Shown one piece after another: positions 25,401 through 35,100 of a stretch of DNA of 64,000 nucleotides. The notes under the pieces are model-generated. The model was not told the DNA's origin, ran no database searches, and saw nothing but the letters and a program-made list of their open reading frames with translations. The DNA is from Apostichopus japonicus (taxonomy: Eukaryota; Echinodermata; Holothuroidea; Aspidochirotida; Stichopodidae), in NCBI RefSeq assembly GCF_037975245.1, contig NC_092568.1, positions 24,535,501-24,599,500 of the forward strand, in the 5' to 3' direction. Each line of letters opens with the position of its first letter. The first letter of the stretch is position 1. A program made the position numbers and the translations under genes.

Positions 25401-25684
25401 CACCTAAGCTGGGGTTGTCTTCAACGACCTTGCCATATCCTCAACTAATCACATGTCAGCCAATACTTGACCTAACTTAGGCCCCATAGTGAAACTGCAC
25501 ATTAGCTAGTAGGTTAGATCCCATTAGATGATTAATACCGTTTCTAAAATTTTATAGTAATGAATATAATCTTTAATTGTTTACCTGCTGCTGGAGCAAC
25601 TTCACCTACAAATTTTACTGTCCCAATATCATCGCCATTACAAATGCGCCTGTTCACGTTGTCCTGCAATTTAGAACCTTCCAT
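13437..25684 (-). CDS. TBCE: Tubulin-specific chaperone E (tubulin folding cofactor E)
   Basis: Fourteen coding exons, transcript order: 25585-25684, 24654-24738, 23108-23293, 21995-22074, 20682-20781, 19023-19125, 18484-18560, 17975-18073, 17112-17241, 16672-16821, 15750-15903, 14597-14722, 13863-13954, 13437-13529. Phases agree throughout and give 524 aa (human about 527). CAP-Gly domain at about residues 11-80, with [22 protein letters not shown] and GKHDG (47-51, the GKNDG groove motif with His); leucine-rich repeats at about 130-345 ([42 protein letters not shown]); C-terminal ubiquitin-like domain at about 430-524 ending [15 protein letters not shown] binds alpha-tubulin and with TBCD and TBCC assembles or dissociates the tubulin dimer in the cytosol. 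Start chosen as the first ATG giving a full CAP-Gly. The gene is head-to-head with the THAP-PPC gene. Introns hold a TTAA MITE and a solo LTR. Confidence 0.97.
16060..16440. repeat. Diverged dispersed repeat in TBCE intron 10
   Basis: The stretch holds recurring words such as GACCTCTGCTGA, CCAC with nearby AAGTGAAGCCACATGG, and TGACCTTTGAACCTCAC. The same words occur at 21520-21910, so both appear to be degraded members of one family with a unit of about 130 bp. Confidence 0.45.
19315..19930. mobile_element. Non-autonomous TTAA-flanked inverted-repeat element (piggyBac-like MITE)
   Basis: The element starts AGCAGCATTTTGCGT and ends with its inverted complement ACGCAAAATGCTGCT, flanked on both sides by TTAA (19311-19314 and 19931-19934). 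It is 616 bp, with no transposase frame. An internal perfect palindrome has 17-bp arms at 19592-19608 and 19614-19630 around a 5-base spacer. TTAA target duplication is the hallmark of piggyBac-type transposition, but family assignment is inferred from that alone. It lies in TBCE intron 5. Confidence 0.75.
21520..21910. repeat. Tandem diverged repeat of about 130 bp carrying TGACCTTTGACCT motifs, TBCE intron 4
   Basis: Three diverged units share the order: TGACC..AAATGACCTTTGA, ..GTTCTTGTACT, ..AAGCCACATGCAAAATAT, ..ATATCAAGTTTACAAGG. The middle unit contains TGACCTTTGACCT at 21694-21706, which is a perfect direct repeat with one-base spacing (DR1) of the nuclear-receptor half-site on the minus strand. 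Neighbouring copies at about 21552 and 21836 are degraded. Confidence 0.65.
23380..23729 (+). repeat. Direct duplication of about 90 bp in TBCE intron 2
   Basis: Segments 23380-23468 and 23633-23729 are near-identical (both contain AACCTGCTTGAAATGTTGAC and, later, ACACAAAAATACT). They are separated by about 165 bp of unrelated sequence. Confidence 0.7.
23860..24555 (+). mobile_element. Solo LTR of an LTR retrotransposon in TBCE intron 2
   Basis: A 696-bp segment begins TGTTATGAAATAG and ends CAATATTACA (TGT...ACA termini). It is flanked by a 4-bp direct duplication CTAT at 23856-23859 and 24556-24559. A TATA box with TATAAAAGG at 24227-24235 lies inside, followed by GC-rich sequence, as expected for a promoter in the U3 region on the plus strand. 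No internal coding region or second LTR is present, which indicates recombination to a solo LTR. Superfamily (probably Gypsy, from the 4-bp duplication) is inferred. Confidence 0.72.
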
Positions 25685-26165
25685 TTCGTTACTTTGTTCT
25701 GCTTGAACCGGCATAATACTTTCGAGTAGTTAGCACTTTATCATTTATGTGAGCACGAAGTTTTAGCTTCATATGTCTGTCAGTTAGAGCACTGAAACCA
25801 CATAAGAAACATACTTTGGACCGTTCTTATTGCGAGAGACTACTGTAACTACGGTACGCGTACGGTAGCCTAGATCTGCATTTAACTTAGCTAGATGAAT
25901 TCGTAACAGTGTTGACATGTTGACAGATGATGTCATTTTTGAAATGTGGTCCATTGTGCACAATTCGTTCGTTCATTTGTTCACTCCACATATTATGCGA
26001 TAATTTCAACCACTTTTGGACCATTCGACATATATTGTGTCTTTTAAAATATTTTCAGGCAAGAAAATGTTACAGTAGAAGGTATATTACGAGTAAAAAT
26101 GTTTTTTCGCTAAGTAAGTTGTACTAACGACTGCAACGAAACATTTCGCGTCTCCGAAGAGAAAA
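25685..26165. promoter_or_regulatory. Short divergent promoter region between TBCE and the THAP-PPC gene
   Basis: Only 481 bp separate the two start codons, with no sign of an upstream splice acceptor close to either ATG. This fits a shared bidirectional promoter. The segment has no clear TATA box and includes a CG-containing patch near 25855-25866 (CGGTACGCGTACGG). Confidence 0.55.
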
Positions 26166-29100
26166 ATGGCGACTTCCATAGCTGACGAAGTCCCGAAGGA
26201 AGTCACCACCGAAAGTGATGAAATTCCGTCGAAATCAGCAAGTAGTCCTCGTTCATCGACGAGAACTACTCGATCGAAGGTTTCGAGTGTGGCACAGTCT
26301 TGTTTCAGCCTAAATTGTGCAAATACAGCTTCACACAACCCTCGAATGCATTTCTTTAACTTTCCAAGGGACCCACAAAAGTACAGTACCTTACTCCTTA
26401 GGCTAGGCCTAATGTTCGGCTACAGCCATACTCGAATATTGTGTAAGCCTAATTAGTACTACAATAGTATAGGCTGTGATGAAGAGTATGGGTTCTCTGT
26501 TACCTTGCTACGAAGTATCAGAGCCAGAAGGAAGAACTGTTTCCAGGGGCAAAGGGCCACTAAACAATATTTCTTATATAACATATTATATGACGCATAA
26601 TTGTGTGCCATGTACACTCGGGTGTTCTACTGTTTTCTAAATTCTACTACTAGGCCTAGGGATTTACCTGCCAAGACTGGCAGTGTTGCATTGTACATGA
26701 ATGGCAATTTTATGATGTGTATTTACTTATGTGGTTTACTCTATCCTACTTGTTGTATGTTTGCACAAATGTTTTAACATTTGCAGTTGCTACTCACAAA
26801 ACAAGGACATGGGTTCATGGGAAAATTTAAGTGTTTAAGATTCCATAGCGGTAAATATGTATTGTTGAATTAAGGGTAAATCAATGATAATTTCTGCTCT
26901 ATTCTGCTCTTTTGTTTTTGTTACTATACATCTGAAACTATTTTATAAAATATATTAGTTGAAAACAAATTTCCTTGACCTTCAAACAATAGATCACCAA
27001 TGAATGACATGCCACATCATTTGTTCTTGACAATTCTTTTTAATGTTATGTACAGATGTTATTTGAGGCCACCAAGGTCTTAAACATTTTTCTATAGTAT
27101 CTGAAACCTAATTCATGTAGAATGTTTGCTTAGCAGTTATGATTCTCTGTATTCTTATAATTTCATCAAAATTTCTCCATTTTTGTAGTAATATTATGTT
27201 TCTCTGTGAATAAGTGTATTCAAAAGAATCTTTTTTAGCTGAATGCTGTGATGGCATCATTCACTCTGCTGTTGCCAAAGACCACCAAATTGATATCTTA
27301 ATAATGCAAAATGCTACAAGGATGTGGTTTTGTTCAAAAAAATGAAGAAAATTTCAAATGTTTTTATTGTGCAATCACCTATAGCCACCAGAATATCTCT
27401 TTGAACTGCTTGCTCTAAGGATAACATTTGTGACATATCTGCCACAAAATAAATTCACAAATGTATCTAAAACATGAACATCATGAATTTATGAGGTTTC
27501 TTTATGTGTATACCACATATGCTAAATATACATTTAATACCTTATGTACAGGTCTTGAAGTTCAGATTATATAAGTAGATCTGCAAACTTAAAAACTTGC
27601 TTGCCTTTTCCTGTCAGTACTCATAAGTGCTTTTTAAATATAAACTTAATCAAAATTTATGTATTTGCTTTAGGGAGACATGTCAAATGCTTAAGTTTAT
27701 TATTGAAACATTACTTTCATGTTCAGATGCATCAAACAGTTCTTTTAACATATAATTCAACCTTTTCATTATCTTTCCCTTTTATCCATCTAGATGTCAG
27801 AAGTGGGTACAAAATGTACAGAGACTAGAACTTAAGGGGAAAGGTCCAGAGGAAATTTCACAAAATTATGCTCTGTGTAGTGACCACTTTGAAGATGATA
27901 TGTTTGTCAATGCTAAGCAAAGACAGAGACTGACACTTGATGCAGTACCAACAATATTTGGAAATATTGAACTTCCTGTGGAACCAAAAGCCAGCACGAG
28001 GAGAAAACGAAAAAGTAAGTTCATTATGAAAAGTATTCAGGACTCCTTTGGTGTCAAAATTTGATATTTAATAGCATCAGCAACATTGACAGTATTTGTC
28101 AACTCAGACAAATAAGTGAAACATTGTGATACTTTTCTCTGAGATATCAATTAAGAACATATAGTACTTATTCAAGTGATTTTTTCCCTACAAATTAGCA
28201 AAAACTCAGATCCCACCAATAATACTTCAAGTTATTTAAAATATTGCATATGTAATTTCCTGGAAGATGAGAAATCAAGCCTCAACTCACACTGTGGCTA
28301 TACATACCAGAGAGCTAACATGATTGCTTCCCAGTGAATTAATGATGTCAGCAGTTAACATGCTATGGATTGAAGGGAACTGTGGAAAGGGGAGGTTAGT
28401 CACAGAAAACACAAACTTAACTTGTGCGACAATGCTAAGCATGGACTCTTATTATTGCTCTGGGTGGTATCATGTGTAGAACTGTCAACAGTAAACAGTC
28501 ATTGTTTATGGGTTTTCAGTAGGACCTTCCCATATTCTTATCATAATATGTAAGGACAAGAATCATTCCAAAAAAATGAACTAACTCAAGTCTCCTGTTT
28601 TTCCCACTTTAATGTAAAACTAGAGAAACAACCAACAGGCACAACAGAAAAGTCAGGTAGCCAGAAGATACCGGTATATAGATCCAGTTCTTTAGTTTGT
28701 CACGCCATAAGGGTTAAGTCTGGTGAAGACCTCAAATTTGCCTTGGAGTGTTACATCAACAGACACGACCTTCGTGGAGCCTTTATCATGTCTTGCGTTG
28801 GAAGTATACAAGAGGCATCATTACGAATGGCTGATTCAACTACGGTGAGTAAACAGTCGTAAAGAGTCATTTCTCTAATCACGTTTCTTAACATCTCAGC
28901 TTTTTGCCATTACAAGAGAAGTGTCAGATTTTCCACTGGTTACAAAACTGCCTCCATGATCTGTGAGCCTGTAATCCTTAATAGCTGACATAATAGCTGT
29001 GCTTGTTGATTTTGGTTATTATTCAATCAATACATAAAATATGTAATAGCTCTAAACATATTGATAGAAAGTTTTGTTTTGAAACTTTCTTTCTTACAAA

Positions 29101-30276
29101 CAATAGTGTGTTCATCTCATACCAAAGGGAAGTTTAATCTCATATAGGTCTTCTTTGTTTCCTAAGTAATGGGTAAGTAATGAGCAGAAAATTCTACTCT
29201 CTAATAAAATATTTTTATTTCAAATTACCATCCATGTTTCATCATTTTCTTTTCAGGTGGTTTATCTGTCTTCACCTCATGAAATCTTAGCTTTAAATGG
29301 AACCCTCTCTGATGGTGGACATCTACACATATGTCTATCTGATGTGGAGGGAAAGGTAACAGTCTCAGCAATCTGTGTGTGTGTTAAGAGTCAGTGTAAA
29401 ACTACGCTCACGTTTAAAACTGTCAGTACAGTACAGAGCAGACTCGGTAGTGAGTCTGTACTCTTATTCTAACATAGATGCCTGTAATCCTACTCACCAT
29501 CTTGGATTGTTATCTCATACTTGTACTCAGGCAGTTTGAAAATGTAATATAGATACTAATGTAAATACTTGTACTCTTGATTAGAGCATCATACTCATAC
29601 TGATGTGAAAATGGAATTCTACTAGCCCTCATGCAAATTTGGTAGATTGACTAGTGGCAGAATATGAGCAACATGGAAAAATTGCTAGCAAAATGTCACT
29701 CTGAAAATAAAGCTTGTCAGATGACATGATTTCAGTAAACCTGCTATTATCGTCATAAGACACTTCACACAATTGGAATGTTTCAAATACTTCAGCTGAA
29801 ATTAAATTGGGTAAGAGGAATTTTCTTCTGTTATAAGGCAAAAGTAAGAAAGCAGCAACATTACTCTCTGAAAGAGTAGTTTGTCTGTAGATAGGACTTA
29901 CTTGAAGATAATATCCCATTGACTTTGACCACATTTATTTACATAGGTAATTGGTGGTCATCTTAAGAGTGCTATCATCAACACAACAGCAGAGATAGTG
30001 ATTGGAGAGCTTCCAAGGTTAGAATTGACAAGGGTAATGGATGAGAACACAAGCTATAAAGAACTGGTGGTGGGAGAGAGGAAAGGAAATTCAGAAGCAG
30101 ACAGTTCTGGGGAGGATGAGGATATCCTGTCATCTTCTTCTGGGCCAAACAGTTCCAAGAGAGCCAAGAAGAGACGGACCCCGAAATCCACAGTCAAACT
30201 TATCGACAATACAAACGGAACACCAACAGTATTAGTGAACAACACTTTACTCAAGATAACTGATGTCAAGTTGTGA
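26166..30276 (+). CDS. THAP zinc-finger and PPC/DUF296 domain fusion protein
   Basis: Five exons: 26166-26380, 27794-28014, 28624-28844, 29257-29355, 29947-30276; frame and GT-AG boundaries agree, giving 361 aa. After a Ser/Thr-rich leader of about 45 residues comes a THAP finger: C46, C51, C100, H103 (C-x4-C-x48-C-x2-H), FNFP, W76 (KWV) and the closing AVPTIF motif. A basic linker (RRKRKK, about 141-147) leads to residues 170-285, which match the PPC/DUF296 fold: VKSGEDLKFAL, GAFIMSCVGSIQEASLRMAD, EILALNGTLSDGGHLHICLS, KVIGGHL, TTAEIVIGELP. H241, H243 and H257 are at the positions of the conserved histidines in prokaryotic PPC proteins. The tail is acidic/Ser-rich with a likely nuclear signal (KRAKKRR). 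THAP fingers bind DNA and PPC domains trimerise in plant AHL proteins, so a multimeric nuclear DNA-binding protein is inferred. Intron 2's acceptor has a weak pyrimidine tract. Confidence 0.9.
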
Positions 30277-32147
30277 AAAGGCTAAGGTATTCAGTGACAA
30301 TCCCAGCAGAACAAATGGAGGAGTGGGGAGAGGTTGGGGTTGTTGTGACATCACCACGACGGATCAGCAGTTAGGTGCAAACGTGCACCTTCCTTGCACT
30401 CCTTAGTTATCTGACAAAACAATTTGAGAATGAAAACTGAAATAATAAAAAAATGGAAAAGATCAAACTAAAATGTTTGGCCAGGACTTGCAGCTGGTTT
30501 GAAACCACCCAATGGACTCCAAACCTTTGACTAAAAGTAATCTGCCCTTAGGGTTTGGGGTATATCATAGCAATAACAGTAAGGATATTTCCTTCTTTTA
30601 TATGACATTAGAAGCCTACAAATATTAATTTTGACCACTTGAACAAGCTTTCTTAGGTTTGCTATCAATATCGATACCACAAACCATCACCAATGTCACT
30701 GAGCAGCTGAGGCATTATGTGGTTAACAGAAGTGACCAATTTTGAAGGATGACACCTAGATTGTTTTCTCAAAACATTTCAGGACTGACCACAGAAGTGT
30801 AGACATGATAATGTGTGCAAATTTTAATTTGCATGTTTTGTAAATACATGTATATATTGTTATAAAATGCAAGTCTTTACAGATTCAATCATTTCATTGG
30901 GTCAGAATGTGTATGCAAAGGGCAGTGCAGGCATCGTCATTGTCAAAAGAACTAGTAAAATGAAAAGGATTAGTATATTGCTAGTAACAACACATTCTTG
31001 TCTGGATTTTCCCACCCATACCTCTTTCATCGCATTCATATGTGACTGGCTCATCACAGGAAAATGTATGAGAAATGTTGCCCTGTTTCAGTAGTAATGT
31101 GCTAATCATTCACAGATAACACTATGATCTTCCTAGAAAGTGATTGTTTAGGCAAAAATGGATATGTTGCCATAAAAGCGACCATTCTCTCCCCCCCCCC
31201 CCTTACCCTCCTATCAGATACAAAACAAAACACTTCAAAAATGTGCACTTTTTCAAAGATTTATTGAAATACATGTAAGTTGATATTTCAAATATGAAAC
31301 ATGATAACATTTTAATAGTGATAAGAGTTCATTAATTATATACTTAGTTGTGCTGAAACATTCTCTAATAAGTTCAAGCTCATTTTCAAGCCAGAAGAGA
31401 GGTCAGGCCTGCATCCCTCATCCCAGACCTCCCCTTCCCATAGCAAACAGAAAGGAGTGAGTCATGTTAAAACTGATGTGCACATTCCCTTTTCTCTCAT
31501 TAAAATAGAAACGAAAGCTATTAATTGTAAAGCCAGCTGCACTCCTGACTAAGGTCACCATTGCTTGTAATATGTGTAAGGTGCCCATTATTACCAAGTG
31601 GGTCTTTACTCCTGAAGTATTGTAAGAAAACAGTTAACAAACTGAGTAAAGTGTCTGTTTGAATATTCACTAAAGTCAGCCTTTTGGACTTTCATTTGCC
31701 CTGACATACTTCAATAACAAGAGTGACCTGTACATAAGGGTCAGCAAAACAAATGGAAAAGGTCTTTCAGGATTCATGAAGATTCTGTTCATAAAAAGAG
31801 CTAATGATGACCAGAAAAATATGTCAGCTTCTTGTAGAATAGACCAAACTCCAGGAAATCTTTCATTCGCTGCTCTACACACAATGTCTATTTCTCCAAA
31901 GAGAGATGTTAACAAAACTTTCCCTTCGTAGCTAACAGCAAGGAGGAACAGGCATGAGTAAAACTTCTGTCTTTACATTCCTCTGATATCCATGAACACC
32001 GACCAAAGGAGTAACTTTCTATAGGAACGCACCCATCATCATCTTTTGCAGTTAATGCATCATCTTCCTCTGGATGAGACCCTTGGTATGATTCCACCAG
32101 CATACATCCTACCTTTAATAAATAAGTGCCAAGAATCCCGATCCATG
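30277..32147. other. Convergent 3' untranslated and intergenic region between the THAP-PPC gene and FCF1
   Basis: No coding exon is recognised. AATAAA on the plus strand at 30444-30449 is a candidate poly(A) signal for the THAP-PPC gene. AATAAA on the minus strand at 31260-31265 could end a long FCF1 3' untranslated region of about 880 bases. A C homopolymer sits at about 31189-31202. Minus-strand open frames at 31676-31915 and 31909-32103 look like chance frames in FCF1 3' sequence. Confidence 0.45.
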
Positions 32148-35100
32148 CTATACCTTGGGGGCACCAAAGGCATCTGGCATTCTCTCAATAGTGAACCTGC
32201 ATGATGAACAAATAATAAATAAGTTTATGGTATCTTTAGAGGAGCTACAAAACTGAGGTGGCAAATATGCAGAGTTGTCAACAAGTCCCTAGCTGCAAGT
32301 CTCAAGTCAAGTCTCAAGTCTTTACCAGCAAGTCTCAAGTCAAGTCTCAAGTCACCTTGAAAATTTTGAGCGAGTCTCAAGTCAAGTCTCAAGTCTTTGG
32401 AGGTCGAGTCTCGAGTCAAGTCTCAAGTCCCTATGAGCAAGTCCCAAGTCAAGTCTCAAGTCTTTGAAGTTTGAATACAATGATGCAGGCTACGAATAAT
32501 GTAACAGTGTTCCAGGAATTATGTGGTATAAATTAAACAGCCGAATAGCAAAACCGGGGCACACGCCACGGAACAAATTACCTCAAAATTTGCTAGCCAC
32601 TGTTTTATTGAAAAAGGCCAACTTTCAGCCAAACAGCAGCCCTGGATGGAATATTCAACCAAGCCAATGGTAGTTATGGTAACGCCTGTAGTCGTCGTTG
32701 GGCGCTTGTAATTCGAGCGTACACGCAGGGCCGTCTTAACGCATGGGCCCACTGGGCCCTGGCCCAGGGCCCCGCGATGTCAGGGGCCCCGCAATCACAG
32801 TAACCCCGTGTCTTAATCTTGGAGGAAAACTTATTAAATAGGCCATTATGCCTGATTGAATTCGATACTTGACAACTTGTGACGAGAGTTGGTGAAACAC
32901 TTGAGAGTTTGACATTAAATATTCAAATCTGAGTTGGCAACACTGGAATATACAATGCCCCGAAGGCTTACACAGAGAAACTGTTACTCCGTAACTATAA
33001 GAAAGAGGAAATTGCCTCAGCCACGAAAGGCATAAAATTTGAAAACCGTGAGCAATACCTCACTACCAAACCTAAACAAAAGTAACCACCACTTGTGTTC
33101 AAGCTCACCTTTACACCCCATATCAAAACCACGCATTTGAAAAAAACACTTTAGAACATTGGAACTTAAATCTCGCAACACGCAACAATTATCCAAACTG
33201 TTTCCAAAAGAACCGATTCTAGCCTACAATAGGGCCCAAAATCTCAAAGATTTACTTGTTAACTCAAGGTTTTGTACTAACGAAGAATCAGCTGACTCTC
33301 AAGGTTCACACGAAGCTCTTTTAGATGCTCTTATAGCTGCACCATGAGTCCATAAAAACTTGTGCACAGAAAATAGATGCATTTTGAGAATGAGACGCCC
33401 AGGCCGAATATAAAATATTCAAAGGCTACTACTGATGAAGCTCCTCCTATGAAGTTTGAAAGCAGAAACCGGTCTAGTTGGTCATAAGAACCTACGCTAG
33501 TCTCTCCTACTATTAACAGTACACTCAATTCACCTAATAGGTGCAATTATGTTTCACCATGAGGAGCATGCTATAAGTTCATGTTCCTCGGGCCCTCCCT
33601 TAAAAATACTTCATGTTCTTGGCGACTACGTTGCGTTAGATAGTGTAAAACCGCCTACACCTCCCTCTCAGTTGAAAGACTCAACACAAGGGTGTTACAA
33701 ATGGTAAGTCCAGTATTGTTAGGGAAGGGATGGAGGGCAACTGGAAGATTTCTCTTCTATAATGTATTTCATTTTTTAGATATATCACGTATGTTATTCA
33801 GCTAAAGTTTTATGCTTTATGCGCGACATAGGGAGGGGTGGTAAATGCAGGCATGTCTATGCTTGAGCGATTGTCAAGGATGTCAATTTTTCACGCAACT
33901 TTTTTCGAACTCACTTGATTGATGGGCCCCGCTCCATTGCCGGGCCCAGGGCCCGGTGATCACTTAAGACGGCCCTGCGTACACGAAACCATAATTATTT
34001 ATTATCGATATCAACTTATGAAGTTATTTAATGATTAGAAAATTGTGAAATACAAACAAGTCTCTAGTAGAAAAACCGAGTCTTTTGAAGGCAAGTCTCA
34101 AGTCAAGTCCCAAGTCTTTGCTAACTTTTTGGGCAAGTCTCAAGTCAAGTCCCAAGTCTCTGACAGCCGAGTCTCGAGTCGAGTCTCAAGTCCTAAAATT
34201 TGCGACTCGAGTCGGACTCGAGTCCGAGTCCCTGACTCGAGTCCCCAACTCTGCAAATATGTAATATATTTAATCTAAACCCACAATAACGACAGTAATG
34301 GGTAAAAAAGCACTGTCCACCTTCCTCCCCCCAAGGAAAAAGCTTGTATCAACACTTTTGTAAATGAAACAATAGTTTGAAATCAGAACCCTCTTCTGTG
34401 TGTCCTTTGTAAATGATTAACTTAAACTTATACTGGTCAGATAAACAAGGGAATTGTTCACCCATACATCTTTACACTCACCTGCGTTTGGTGATGAACA
34501 TTATAGGTACACCTGGGATTTTTCGAATTCGCCTCTTCAAATCTCTGTCACAGGTCCCTACAATGTAGCACTTGTGCTGTATGAAGGAAAATGTCAGAAC
34601 ACTTGCATGAATGTCTACAATACAATATACATGCTTTAAGGAGTATTCTGAAAAAAGTGCCAGAAATAGTGATGAGCAAAATATGACAATCCATGCAGGT
34701 ATGTTAACTATTAAAGTCAGTAAACTTGAGGATTTTTTTGATAAAGAACGATTGTTCTTTTTGACAAGATTTTTTTTTTTTTTTTGTATAACATGCCAAC
34801 ATTGTCCCTTGAACAAAGTAATCCATGCTTTGACTTCAAAATACATTAACTATTTAACAATGGCATATTTCTGTCAAGTTTCTGGTTTTCCAGACTGATT
34901 GGACCTCATCCATTACATTTTCTGTATCCCCAAAATGAGGCTTAAAAACTTACCTGGGTCACTCTATCTACTAAGCAGTCATCTGCATACGTGCCTTTAT
35001 GAATACACGGTAACCTTTCGATCCTTTCATCTTTCATGAGTCGAAGGGCAACATTAAACTTCCTTCCCAGCTTTTCTAATTCTCCCACCACGCAGTCTGT

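Noticed and set aside
31676-32103. Minus-strand frames just downstream of the FCF1 stop
   Set aside because: FCF1 already ends at the expected length; these lie in its 3' sequence and resemble no protein.
32281-32465. CAAGTCTCAAGT repeats as an independent satellite
   Set aside because: They sit between the hAT termini at both ends and are better explained as the element's own subterminal arrays.
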